Origin: Pleurotus djamor
Taxonomy: Eukaryota; Basidiomycota; Agaricomycetes; Agaricales; Pleurotaceae
Assembly: GCA_029747585.1 (NCBI GenBank)
Contig: JAPEVF010000030.1
Span: 47,002-111,001, forward strand
Reading direction: 5' to 3'
DNA: 64,000 nucleotides
Made by a program: the position numbers and the translations under genes. Under the pieces are notes generated by a model. It was not told where the DNA came from. It was given only the letters and a program-made list of their open reading frames with translations, and made no database searches. Shown piece after piece: positions 1 through 10,629 of this stretch (the stretch's first letter is position 1; every line of letters begins with the position of its first letter).

Positions 1-407
1 CNCNCAACCCCGCGGAAANCCTGGGACGCGCGAGACTTANTNTTCCAGGNTACGCCACTAAGAACCACTTCNGGGTTTGTAACCGAGGACTTGCCGAAGA
101 CACCCAAAGGAAGCGAACGAATTCAATTAGGACATACAGCCATCATTTATGTAAGAGACAGTAATCATCAGAGAGAGATAAAACCACATGTAGAAACGTC
201 ATTGATACAAAGAGCAAACGAGCAGCTGAACGGAAGAGCAGTAATATGTATTTACGCAACAAGGTTGGGTTGTGATGAGAGGGATGAGAGAAAGGTAGAA
301 GGGGTAACAGATGTGCGTAAACAGTTGCTTAAGCTGCAACATCGCGGCGGACACCCTCGCCTGGAGACGGGTATCAGCAACAAGACTGAGGGAAACAAGT
401 TGAAAAG
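1..407. other. Sequence downstream of the phosphate transporter, no gene seen
   Basis: The first 75 bases contain several Ns. I see no coding sequence here that resembles a known family. The long plus-strand reading frame that runs from here to 864 is antisense to the phosphate transporter exons and is not a gene. The stretch probably holds the 3' UTR of the transporter. Confidence 0.5.
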
Positions 408-2536
408 TTACATACCCTGGACGAAGCCATCTTGGTCTTCGTTGGATAGCTCTTCCAAGGACTTTCCTTTTGTCTCAGGAATGAGGAGTGTGGAGCCGAT
501 ACCCGTAAGCATGAACAAAGCGAATATTTCCAAACTACAAAGAGCAAGCACCATCAGTCAACCTCGCGCACCACAGAAGTCATCGTGCCACTTACATGTG
601 CTTGACAAACTTGTTAGGTCCGCCAATATCCTTCAAGCGGGCAAAGCCAACTTGGGCAATAATAGCGCCGAGCTTGCCACTAGCGGCAGAGATACCATGT
701 GCGGTACTCCTGTAACGCGTTGGGAAGGCCTCACCCGGAACGACGAAAGTTGTTGTATTGGGCCCGAAATTCTGGAAGAAATTGGCGAGACAGTAGAGGA
801 AGACGAAGGCACCAGTGGTAGACGAGTTCTTGGTCAAGGCGTCATAACCGAAGCCTATTATTAGTGCACGTCAGCGACGCGCTACCAAGCATTCAAATCA
901 GACGACGCACCCATGATAACAAAGATAATGGTGAGCATGATGAAGCCCATAAGCTGGATGGGCTTGCGACCCCATGAGTCGATGAAGAGGAACGAGACCC
1001 AGTAACCGGGGATCAAACCAGCCGCCGACAAGATGAGGTTGCCAACACAGACGTTGTGCAAGCTCTCGAAGGCTCCGACTGTTCCAGTTGTGGTCGAGCC
1101 ACCGAAACCAATAGTCTTCAAGATGATACTGGAGTTAAGACCAAGACCATAAAAGGCAATCTANACATAAGTGACCATGTTAGTCCTGATTGTTGAAAGA
1201 GGTAACGAGCTAAACCAACGTCTAACGCAAACCACGAGTAAGATGTACCGATCAGGATCTTGAGGTTCTTCCATTGAGAGAAGTAGGCAGAGAAGTCAGC
1301 CCAGGAAGCCTTTGGTGCTTCAACTCGTTGGACGGGGGCCTCCTCGTCCTTGACAAATCCACCACTGGAAAGAACGCGCTCGACATCCATAGCGGCACGC
1401 TGAACGTTACGCTCGATATCCATAGTGAAACGGGGCGTCTCAGGGATAGTAAGACGGAAGTACAGAGCGATGACACCGGGTACACAGCCGAGACCGATGA
1501 GCAAGCGCCATTGGGGGTCGATAGAGGCATAGCGAGCGGGGTCGTCGCCAATGATCGAGCTCTTGTATCCAGAAACAATGATCAAGGCAACGAGGGCAGC
1601 GGCTACGCGGTCGTTGTCAGCTCAAAAGCTTCATAGGCACAGGACAAGTAAGATAGTACACACCGAAGTTGCCCCAACCCTGCGAAGCAAACACTGCGGT
1701 CATCATTCGCCCACGTATGTGCGTCGACGCGAACTCTGATGAGATGACAGCTGACAATGGATAGTCACCACCGATGCCGACGCCCATCTTTGGATGTGGA
1801 TGAGCGAGTAGTCAAGGAAGGTAGATGACGGCTTCTTACCAAGAACCTCCAGACAATGAGGACACCAATAACGTTGACCGCTGGACCGCTACCAGAGACT
1901 GCCTGACCGAATGTTGCAATGATCATGATCATGAGCTCGATACCATCTAATTGGATAGGTCAAATTTCAACCCGACCAGCGGTCAACTTGAACAACTCAC
2001 ACATCCTCTTACGACCGAGACGATCTGCGAGCCAGCCAAAGAGGAGCTGACCAACAAGTGTACCAATGGGCGTTGCTACTTTTATTCCGAGATCCTGGTT
2101 GGGTGGCAGGGATCCGCCATGCTCTGTGGGGAGTTTAGAGTCGACTCGACATTTTCAACCATGCAAAAAGGCACACTGACTGGAGCTGTAGACATAGCCC
2201 AACATGGTTGAAGCAATGTTGATCGCGAAAATGTCATAGCTGACGGAAGCATTTCAGATTGACATTGGAAGATGAGATGAGATGTAAAGACATACGCATC
2301 GGTGAAGAAACCAACACCTGCGACAGCGCAGACCTTGGCATGGAACCAACTAGGAACGAACGTTTTATAACTCTTGGGAGGCGGCCAAGAAAATCAGGGA
2401 CATACGAGAACTTGGCGTTGTCGACGTCTGCCAAGGCAGCTCGTCGTCGCTCATCCAGGGTGTAAGCATTGGCACTTGGTTTGATAAGCTGCGGGTCCGA
2501 GCCATCATGAGAGACCTTTTCGATAGAGCCAGACAT
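408..2536 (-). CDS. PHO84: High-affinity inorganic phosphate:H+ symporter, PHO84 type (MFS)
   Basis: Major facilitator superfamily phosphate permease expected at the plasma membrane. The start at 2536 opens a hydrophilic N-terminus with the family segment [15 protein letters not shown]. After a short intron come [11 protein letters not shown] and GFFTDAYDIFAIN, a classic PHO84 first membrane segment. Further exons carry the central loop ([13 protein letters not shown], then MDVERVL) and the late segment [19 protein letters not shown]. The last exon contains [12 protein letters not shown] and ends FVQGM before a TAA read at 410-408. At least six introns of about 50-70 bp interrupt it. A few Ns (for example near 1164) leave single residues unknown. 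I see no frame break that cannot be explained by splicing. Regulation by phosphate starvation is known for the family. A GCACGTT element lies about 150 bp upstream. The family assignment is firm; exact internal exon ends are approximate. Confidence 0.9.
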
Positions 2537-3537
2537 CTTTCCGCTGCAACTGGGCTACGAGTTGCGGTACTGGATGGGGAGGAAAAGTGCTTGGAAAAAT
2601 GGGCCAAGAGGAGGTGGCCACTTTATATGGCAAACGCAGCCAACATTTTCGGCTGAGAGAGTTTGAGTGAGCATATGTCTCTTAGATGCACGTTCGTGTG
2701 TCTCAGCCAATCAAGACGCCGCAACAATTTCCATTTCCAGCCGAGATCTCAATCTACAGCCGCTCTTGAAGGTGCCCCTGGATTCCGATTTCTTCGACCA
2801 CCGCGTTTATGTTTACGTACCGCAACGACTCTTGTGTTTAAAGGACATCTGGCGCACGACTAGCATAGCATCTCTTCCTTGTACTGCATCGAATATACCA
2901 TCAATTCAGAGACTTGGTGCGCCGTTTGGTATTGGCGCTGCAGCGGCTTCATCTCCATGACATTCCTAAAAATTGCTCAGATTCGATTCCTTCTCATGTC
3001 AGCCAGCACACCCCCTCCTTTCCTTTCCACAAACTCTTTTCGACGTCTCCCGTGTTTCTCACGGCACAACTCCAGCGGCGAGTCGCATGTCATCGTCCGC
3101 CAAAAGCAGGGCTCAAAATTACTGCAAAGCTGAGTCACCTCGGAAATTGGTCCATAGCACGCGGACTCCCTTCCCATAATTGACCGATGATCGAAGCACG
3201 TTCCCCCCACCCACACGCATCAATTCAAAAAACTTCAATCAACGCTTAGCTCGCACTGGCCTGCGGACGCCGACCACAGCCTGGTGCATATCAGCCTTCC
3301 TGTGGGGATTCTGGAAAAATGCCCTCACCAACAATGCCTGAATCCACTTGATTTCTCGCTGAAGGATGCTGAGGACTCGAGCGCGAGCTTCATCCACAAT
3401 GTTCGACGGTGTCCCTGACTCCTGACTAGATTGCCTGAACTAGCATTTTTGTTCCCACGATCAGAACTGACCCACTCAAAGCCCTTCCCATCCTCTCGCT
3501 CGACTCCAAACTCGACATTAAAACATTGGCCGTTCAT
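2537..3537. other. Divergent intergenic region between phosphate transporter and LYR protein
   Basis: About 1 kb separating two divergently read genes. Short open frames occur on both strands but none has a family signature or good splice context. It must hold both promoters. The only motif I would point to is GCACGTT at 2688-2694, which resembles a weak Pho4-type bHLH site. Confidence 0.5.
2688..2694. promoter_or_regulatory. Possible Pho4-like bHLH site (GCACGTT) upstream of PHO84
   Basis: The heptamer GCACGTT lies about 150 bp upstream of the PHO84-type start codon. In yeast the phosphate regulator Pho4 binds CACGTG and, more weakly, CACGTT. A six-base core occurs often by chance, so this is only suggestive. 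The same heptamer is found upstream of the acid phosphatase gene at 28330. Confidence 0.2.
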
Positions 3538-4065
3538 ATGGCCGCCAATTCGACTCGCTTACGAGCAATTGCGCTCTACAAAGAACTGCATCGGCTAGGT
3601 AGGGATTACCCAGACCCTTCGTACGTCGTGTGCACCACGCCTGTGACATAACTCTCGTCTGACCTCATTTCCGTTCTAGATACGACTTCCAGGGCAGGGT
3701 ACGGCAAATGTTCGAGAGTGAGCATATCAACAGCAACGGGTGATGAATGTCATCCAAATTGTAACCCGATGTCTAGAGAACAGACACCTCACAGACAGAG
3801 ATGAAATCGAGGATGCACTGAAACTCGGAGAGTATATCAAAAAAGGTCCGTTGGTCTTGGCTTTTGCTCACATTCTCTCGCTCACACTTTCTTTATCGTT
3901 GGATTTGCCGTATCTGCTTTGCCCGCCCGAACAGAAACTCTGGCGCTCTACTCGTTGCGGAAATACCGCCATCTCAAACGAATGTATCCTAGTTCAGCTT
4001 CGGACCCCATAACGGATCATCCACCAGAAACAATCCGCTCAAGCCAGATACGCAACGAACATTGA
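3538..4065 (+). CDS. LYR-motif protein, LYRM5/ETFRF1-like
   Basis: Small mitochondrial LYR-family protein. Four exons can be set by splice sites: 3538-3620, 3680-3717, 3777-3845 and 3935-4065. The product of about 106 residues starts MAANSTRLRAIALYKEL and continues HRLGRDYPDPSYDF. The LYR-like tripeptide (LYK) followed by GRDYP is the signature of the LYRM5 branch. The later ALYSLRKYRHLKRMY matches the branch's conserved C-terminal helix. In animals LYRM5 (ETFRF1) binds electron-transferring flavoprotein and removes its FAD, and many LYR proteins contact the mitochondrial acyl carrier protein. A role with ETF is inferred from the family. All three introns have GT and AG ends and keep the frame. 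The tail after KRMY is poorly conserved in my judgement. The gene is read in the same direction as eIF1A, about 600 bp upstream of it. Confidence 0.82.
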
Positions 4066-4672
4066 AGCTAGCTTGAAGACATTACGCCCTCCGCACGCTC
4101 CATCCATCTTAGAGACACCTTTACCGCCGTACTCACACGCACACCTCCACGTTTCCAGCGCTGTACAGCTCGTGCGAGCTATGTTTCCAGCTCTGGGATA
4201 TATAGACCTTTCCCGTTCACTCGTTCTGCAGTTATATATTCCCCTCGACCAGTTACCAACCCGTTACTTATCTTTCTTTCTCACGTCTGCATACAAAGTC
4301 CCCCTTGATGGATGTACTATAGATTCTCTCATCGCGAGGGACAATGATGATGGGTTCTGGGAGCTTGAACTCCTCAGTTGTACGCTTCTGGGCGTTTGGC
4401 TATCGGCAGGAGCGTTGCAGGTGGACTTGTACGACCCAAGTACGACCTCATTTCCAGCATTCCCGGAGCGCTCGCTTGAGAAAACAAACACAAATAAGAC
4501 GGCCGTCAAACTGCATCACCTTGAGTCACTTCCAGCCCAACGCCCACAGCTCATCCACTGCTCGAGCACCGGCGCATCTTTTCTGCTTCAGCTTCCTAAT
4601 TTCTCAAAAGTAACTCGCCTTTGGCAAACCCAGAAGAACCATCTCGAAGGAAATCTCTTAATCTAATCAAAC
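4066..4672. promoter_or_regulatory. eIF1A promoter and 5' UTR region
   Basis: This 607-bp stretch separates the LYR gene from eIF1A. A TATATA run sits near 4198-4204 in a pyrimidine-rich context. A 197-codon open frame fills 4073-4666 but has no recognisable domain and would end six bases before the eIF1A start codon, so I treat it as chance or leader sequence. Confidence 0.4.
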
Positions 4673-5417
4673 ATGCCCAAGGTAAGCTTCTTCAAAACTA
4701 GAGAGCATCGCATCGTATTGATGATTCCATCTGTATTGTCTTCCTATAGAACAAAGGAAAGGTATGTACTGCACATGGACTTCCTACTTGATTGTATCTC
4801 TTAAAGATGATTGAATCCACTCCATCTCTCTGCGCGGGCATCGCATCACATCTAGGGTGGAAAAAATCGCCGAAGAGGAAAGAACGAGAACGACGATGAC
4901 AAGCGCGAGTTGGTCTTCCGTGAAGACGGCCAGGAATACGCCCAGGTCGTAAAAATGCTGGGAAATGGACGCCTTGAAGCTCTTTGCTTCGATGGCGAGA
5001 AGCGATTAGCGCATATTCGAGGGAAAATGAGGAAGAAGGTGCGTTTAATTCGGCGTTAACAGCTTGCGCTTCGGCGAGTTAACTTGTTGCTGATACTGAG
5101 GATTTGCTGTGTTGATTAGGTGTGGATCAACCAGGGCGATATCGTCCTGCTCTCGCTCCGAGATTTCCAGGACAACAAGGCGGATGTTATCGTCAAATAC
5201 ACCGCTGATGAGGCCCGTAGCTGTGCGTATCTCTCACCGTTTTCCTTCTCTCTCATATCCTTCGATTGACTCTCGTGACCGATTGCGAATAGTGAAAGCC
5301 TACGGCGAACTCCCAGAGAACGCCAAAATCAACGAAACCGATACGTTTGGCGAGGAAGACGGAGAGTGTACTTTCGAATTCGGTGATGATGATGAGATTG
5401 ATGTTGACGATATCTAA
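4673..5417 (+). CDS. TIF11: Translation initiation factor eIF1A
   Basis: Cytosolic factor that binds the 40S A site and promotes scanning and start-codon selection. Five exons: 4673-4681, 4750-4761, 4856-5038, 5120-5222 and 5293-5417. The first two are micro-exons of 9 and 12 nt coding MPK and NKGK. The protein of about 143 residues has the basic N-terminal tail ([13 protein letters not shown]) and the OB fold with [24 protein letters not shown] and [20 protein letters not shown]. The acidic C-terminal tail ends [10 protein letters not shown]. Both tails match the known architecture in which they act oppositely on start-site selection. The length is normal for eIF1A. The start codon is fixed because the N-terminal peptide only works with the two micro-exons spliced in; gene finders that skip them would truncate the protein. 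Confidence 0.96.
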
Positions 5418-6132
5418 ATTCCCAAATATCCTGCTTCACCCAAGCGTCGGAGGGGTTTACTCCGACCTTGCGTATATCTCTCCCATACCCACCTCGATCA
5501 TCGAAATTTTTTGGACCCGGTCAATCTCTCGGATCCAAACCCAGCCATCATACACTTACACCTTTCATTGCTTTCACGACTTGCCCCGATCTCATCATCG
5601 CATATCTATACATCCACCATCTTACCCATGATACATGCAGCACATGTGCATTCGTTTCACGAAGTTCTAGATTCCCAAAGTTTATCTGCAACTTGGAGCA
5701 TTTCTGTTATCTACTACGGATGCTCTTGCATCATTTGTTGTATGAGTTGGTACCTGTATGATTATCCTTGTATGCCGTATAGTAATGAAATCCATACTCG
5801 TACAGTAGGAAGGTGATGTTCTATCGTATTAGATCCTACTTCTACTCAGAAGTCAGAGTCCGATGCAATGAATCATAACTCTGCGTTATGAGTTTCAGCC
5901 GAAGGGATACTCGGCGAACCTAAATACCAGGAACATTGACAGAAGATAGAAGAATGTGTCGATTAGCATCAGCATCAGTGTCAGAAGATAGAAGACCACA
6001 CACATGCATGTTCGCAACCACATCAACCCATTGTCCTACTTCGAGGTCATGATCAGAAAGTGACGAGGTGACTCAAATGAGGCGATCGCACGCAAAGAAG
6101 CGTATAACATAGTCTTATCTAGAAATAACAAC
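5418..6132. other. Convergent intergenic region
   Basis: This 715-bp stretch lies between the stop codons of two genes that read toward each other. It is T-rich after the eIF1A stop. I see no coding sequence, RNA gene or repeat. It most likely holds both 3' UTRs. Confidence 0.5.
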
Positions 6133-7102
6133 CTACTGGGTCATCATGAGAAGCGTCTGCATGTCTGGCACACACCCCTTCTCCTTCGTAAGATAGTCCA
6201 CCACCTCTTTTGCCTGGCACCTTACGGCCACTTTAAGCATTTCGGGGGTCACCTCAATACGATCTTCCAATCTCCTCTTCTTACCTGGTGCCAGCTTCGT
6301 AACTTTATGGCCGCCTCTCTCACCCACGCTATTTCCATTGCCATCACCGATAGCCCTCTCACCGCTAAAATTAGCTTGCTGAGCAATCGGCGCGCCAGCA
6401 TCGACATGGGCATCATCAACAATAACAGCCTTCCTCCCATCCCTCTCAACGAGCATCTTCACCATCTTGATATCATTCATCCTGATGGCTACAAATACCG
6501 CCAGCCCTTTCTTCAACTTGGGTGAAGCACCGTTGTCCAATAATAGTTGTGCGAGTGTATGGAAACGTGTGTGGACAGCTTTTGTCAAAGCATAGCCTTC
6601 GTGGGAGTTGGGATCCGGAGGAGGGAATGATTTTGTCGAATAGAGGTATCGCAGGAAGGGCAAAGGGGGATCACGATCCCTCCAATTGTCATTAGGCAGA
6701 GTCCGGGGCTGCAAACCGCGGAATAAGCGTCGGGGAAGTTGGGGTGCAGAGCTTAGTGCACTGCGCTTATCGCCTTTAAGGCGCAGACGGAGACATAGCG
6801 CCTCTAAAACTGGTTCCGTGCAAAGTGGGTATCGAAGGGCTTTTGATAATAAGTCAGATCCGTGAGCAGAACGGAGCCTCTCTAGTAGATAGTCGGCTCT
6901 GAAGGAGGCGGTGGTGTTGGAGTAGAGACGGTGGAACCATTTCGAGACGAGAGGAAAATTTTCCGAGGTAGCGTAAAGCTGGATCTCGTAAAGAAGCTAA
7001 AAAAAGTTAAACTGCTCTCTCAGCGCTGTGACAAAGGGGTGTTGTGGGCAGTTGACTCACTTCGACGGGGAGACAATGAAGTCCCTTGGTCGACGCGACC
7101 AT
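6133..7102 (-). CDS. F-box-like/ankyrin-type protein
   Basis: Two exons, 7061-7102 and 6133-6996, with a 64-bp intron (GTGAGT donor, TTTTTTAG acceptor). The product of about 300 residues starts MVASTKGLHCLPVELLYEIQ. The LPVELLYEI opening followed by FPLVSKWFHRLY resembles an F-box or F-box-like helix set. The middle contains an ankyrin-like segment (HTRFHTLAQLLLDNGASPKL, then AIRMNDIKMVKMLVERDG). A less conserved linker (about GGHKVTKLAPGKKRR) precedes a last repeat-like piece (LKVAVRCQAKEVVDYLTKEKG). Such fungal proteins may be substrate adaptors of SCF ubiquitin ligases, which is inference here. It is convergent with eIF1A and lies next to the acyltransferase on the same strand. Its specific partner cannot be told. 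Confidence 0.7.
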
Positions 7103-7292
7103 AAACTGCCAGCTGTAAGGAAGGAAGGAATAAATAACCAAGTTGACCAAGTTCACTCCGCGCTGATCAATGGCGCGGAAGAAGGGCCCCTATTCGAACA
7201 GGCCTTGCATAGGCTGGGCGATAATTTAGCACTACGATATAATAATCGGGTAAGGTATGATAGTATATGGATAGCGTTCCTTAAGGTATATG

Positions 7293-8579
7293 TTATGTGA
7301 AGAGACCAAGCAAAAAGTTTGAGGGTCTTAGCGAATCCGGAATGAAAGTGCAGCTTAGAAGTCCATGACGAGCCCAAGCGTCCACCAACATATTACCCCA
7401 ACCAACGACCCACATCATTGTCCATATCCAGCCTGCCATGCCCTGCACCTTTGTACCAGTGATTTTCTTCCATGACCCTTCCAACACGGTCCCAACACCT
7501 TGCATGAGGAAGTATCCCCCAACCATGCTGAAATCCGTCCCTCGCCCCATACCCCAAAGCCCGAAGTGATGGAACACAGCCGACATGAAGAAAACCCCCA
7601 TTACGGCCCCGACGCGTCCAAGTAAGTAGTACATCGGTTTGCCTCCAACGGAGATGAATTGATGACGGAATAACTGGTGCCAGCGCTTCGACCAAAACTC
7701 GCTAATCGACGTTGACTTCCACGGGGAATCGAAGAGACGTGGCCATTGGTTCGGTACATGACCTGAAAGAAGGCCTACGACAGCCAGGAAGTCATAGACC
7801 GCTTGCATAGCCGAGTAGACCGCGAAACCAGCGAAGAGAGTAATCGTACTTGACTGGAGGTAACGCGAGACCGATGGTATTGATGCATCGAATATTGTGC
7901 CATGAGTCGTTCCGAAGGTGGTTGGAGAGAAAGATTGGATCATTGCTTGCATGACATCGAATAGCACCAAATGGTAAGCCCCCGATGCAAGTGCGTAGAG
8001 TCCGAACCGGAAGGGTGACGTTGGCCTCGTGTCGATTGGAAGCTGAAGGCCGGCCGACCAGTCCCATTCATGGCCCCGGAGGCTTAGTGATAAGTCGAAA
8101 GCATCACAAGCTAGTTGCATTGGCTTCCACCGAGCGATTCTTCCGTCTGCACTCTTCTCCGACGGATTCCGGGGCGCTCGTTCATATGGCTCGAATTGCA
8201 CCGACCAAGCAAGGACGCGCATGGCCATGGTCGTAAACACAAGCTGAACGAGAGCTTAGACGAATACGTTTCCAAGGAGTTAGCCACGTACCACAATACC
8301 CTGGTTCCAATGTATTAGTCGATCATCGTCAAACGACTTTACAACGTCGACCGTAGTTGAGGCCCGGAAGATAGACCACAGCGTAACTGGCAGAAATGCC
8401 AGTCTCACAATGAGGGTATTGGGTATGAGAACAAGAACAGCGGTCGCATAATAGCAAATGATTGGTGGTAGTAGGTCCTCGATAAATGTTTGAGGAGATA
8501 GCGGTTTACGGATATCCGTAGAGGGTANTAAAATCGGAGACAAGTTGTGGCCTAAATTGAAGAAACGCGCGTTCAGCAT
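7293..8579 (-). CDS. Wax-synthase-like MBOAT acyltransferase
   Basis: Integral membrane O-acyltransferase with a fungal wax-synthase domain. Exon 1 (about 8291-8579) has hydrophobic helices around LPPIICYYATAVLVLIPNTL. A GTACGT donor joins it to exon 2, where LVFTTMAMRVLAWSVQFEPY is the typical second block. Family residues visible in exon 2 include FWSKRWHQLFRHQF and the histidine-containing FHHFGLWGMG, the likely catalytic region. The stop is TAA read at 7295-7293. Relatives transfer acyl or acetyl groups to alcohols, including terpenoid alcohols in fungal secondary metabolism; the substrate here is unknown. The start at 8579 is uncertain because a splice acceptor (TTCAATTTAG) occurs just inside it and an extra upstream exon is possible. 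It is divergent from the reductase that starts at 8931. Confidence 0.8.
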
Positions 8580-8930
8580 GAACCTGATTTACAGCAGCAA
8601 ACTACTCACCATGAAGCCATGAAACCTACGACCATCAGCTCTGCCCTTTCGCTCCCGATAGTCGTGGACGTGACGCAGTTCTAGTTGCGCAGCGGTCGGA
8701 AATTTCCTGGGGCAACTTGGGGGCAACGCGAATTGTGGGGTAAAAATAGCGCGTGCCCCTGTGTTCGCCTCTGGCTTGGCGACTTTACAACTCATACTAC
8801 GGCCACAGCCAAGCCGCAACATACGGCTTTACCACTTACGTTGTGGAACCCACTTCAAAGCCGCCTCCACAATGAGATATAAAATAGTGGTCTCAAATTG
8901 CCGTATCTCAACAAAACCAAAACCCATCAA
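8580..8930. promoter_or_regulatory. Divergent promoter between acyltransferase and first reductase
   Basis: This 351-bp stretch separates the two divergent starts. A clear TATA element (TATAAAA, 8878-8884) lies about 47 bp upstream of the reductase start codon. A leader exon of the acyltransferase could lie at its other end. The shared region would allow co-regulation of the two enzymes. Confidence 0.5.
8878..8884 (+). promoter_or_regulatory. TATA box of first NAD(P)-binding reductase
   Basis: TATAAAA in the context GAGATATAAAATAG, 47 bp before the ATG at 8931. The second copy of the gene has a TATA element at almost the same distance (10575-10582), which supports a real promoter. Confidence 0.55.
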
Positions 8931-10336
8931 ATGTCGAAGCTGAGCGTTTTCGTTTTGGGAGCGACAGGTAAGCAGCACGGTCTACTGGGTCTAATTTACT
9001 GGTCTTAAAATATTTAGGCTACATCGGCGGCGCTGCTCTTGTTCGCATCCTTGAGCTCCCTGTGGCCGCTGATTTCCAATTTAACGCGTTGGTTCGGTCG
9101 GCGGAGAAGGCTGAAAAGTTGAAGACCGTTGGCATCAACCCCGTTATTGGGTCACTGAATGACACGGACCTCATTCAGCAATGGGCTTCGTCTTCTGATA
9201 TCGTTGTATCTATAGTGCGTGTTTTATGCCACTTTGACGCGTAGTGAGCATCTCATGAGTATGTATATGCAGGCTGACTGTGACCACTTGCCTTCTGTCA
9301 AAGCCATCCTTGCCGGCTTGAAGGAAAGGTATGACAGCAGCGGACAGGTTCCCATCTTGATTCATACGGTTAGCTTCTCTGGATGCTTTATATTCAAGTC
9401 ACTTGCTGATTGATGCACTTCCAGTCGGGCACAGGTGTTCTCGCTGACAACGCGGCGGGGATGTATTCGTATGAAACAATCTGGAACGACGCTGACCCCC
9501 AACAAATGGCCACGCTTCCTCCTACGCAAGTCCACAGAAACGTAGATTTGCCTATATTGGATGCCGATACAGCAGGTACGGTGGCGGACTTATAACCGCG
9601 CAGAATGACTTATATATACGCATTTCTGGATAGGGTACATCAAGTCCTATATCATAATTCCATCTACCGTCTATGGTATTGCACAAGGCCGCTTCGTAGA
9701 CATCGGCATCCAAAACCCTCATTCAATCCAAATTCCAACTCTCATCCGAAGTTGCTTGGACCGTAAACAAGGTGGAATGGTTGGAGAAGGCAAGAATATC
9801 TGGCCGAATGTGCACGTTGAAGAACGTATGTACCCTCCCTAAGCAATTCCAGTCAATCCTAATGACTTTCTATCCTTAGTCGGTGATCTTTTCGCACTCG
9901 TGTTTAATGCCGCTTTGACCAAATCTGGAACTGGACATGGACTTGACGGCTACTACTTCGGCGCGAGTGACGAGCATACGCTTTACGATATCGGACGGAG
10001 TATATCAGAAGCTTTTGTTGATTTGGGTCTCGGGAAAAGCCCAGAGCCAACCACCTTCACGAAGGATGAGATTGACAAATACTTCGCTGGTGTAAGGCGC
10101 AAGTTGTTCTCTTTCCCGCTGTGCACTCAAATACAGAATCACAGAGCACATACTTGGGCAGTAACTCTCGCTGTCGTGCGGACCATTCCTTCTCTCTGGG
10201 TTGGAACCCCAAGAAAACTACCAAAGACCTCCTCGCCAGCATCCGCCCCGAAGTTGAGGCTGTCGTCAAACTCGGCAACTCCGCGAAAGCGGACAGTTCG
10301 TGGTTGAAGGCTACGCTAGATGTATGTTCAACCTGA
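8931..10336 (+). CDS. NAD(P)-binding Rossmann protein, NmrA/atypical SDR-like, copy 1
   Basis: Atypical short-chain dehydrogenase-like protein of about 330 residues in about seven exons. The start MSKLSVFVLGATG is spliced to YIGGAALVRILEL, giving the dinucleotide-binding motif GATGYIGGA. Downstream are FNALVRSAEKAEKL, ASSSDIVVSIAD, HTSGTGVLADNAAG and IIIPSTVYGIAQGR. The PSTVYG piece is the usual YxxxK-region neighbour in NmrA-like proteins. The C-terminal half has GYYFGASDEHTLYDIG and YLGSNSRCRADHSFSLGW. Such proteins are reductases, isomerases or redox sensors; the substrate is not predictable. The next gene is a close tandem copy with introns at the same places. The copy 1 C-terminus runs about ten residues further, to 10336. 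A GT at the end of this stretch might instead be a donor to a small final exon, so the last residues are uncertain. Confidence 0.82.
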
Positions 10337-10629
10337 TCAAATGACACAGCGCGTTACTTCTTCGGTTCACTCGTGCGATGCGGCCTCTACTTTTACTTGT
10401 CAGCAACCAACGACGCTTTTTACTAAGTGCACCGACAACCGGCAGTCTAATAAGCTAGCCCGGGCCGGTCTAAAGCGCACTTTTCTCACTCTCAATACCG
10501 TCACCACTGCTATTTAGCTGAGTAAGGGCTTTGTTGGCTTGATTCATCAGCCATCGTAGCCTTGGATTTCTACATATATAAGAACATTCTCTTCGCATCT
10601 ATGTACACCAACACACAAACCGAAGCAAC
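10337..10629. promoter_or_regulatory. Promoter of second reductase, with TATA at 10575-10582
   Basis: A 293-bp spacer between the tandem reductases. TATATAAG lies 48 bp before the ATG of copy 2, mirroring the TATA spacing of copy 1. No coding sequence is seen. Confidence 0.5.

Noticed and set aside
91..864. 257-codon plus-strand frame
   Set aside because: Antisense to phosphate transporter exons whose family is clear.
4073..4666. 197-codon open frame between the LYR gene and eIF1A
   Set aside because: No domain, composition like leader sequence, and it would end six bases before the eIF1A start codon. An open frame of this length is expected by chance about once in a window of this size.
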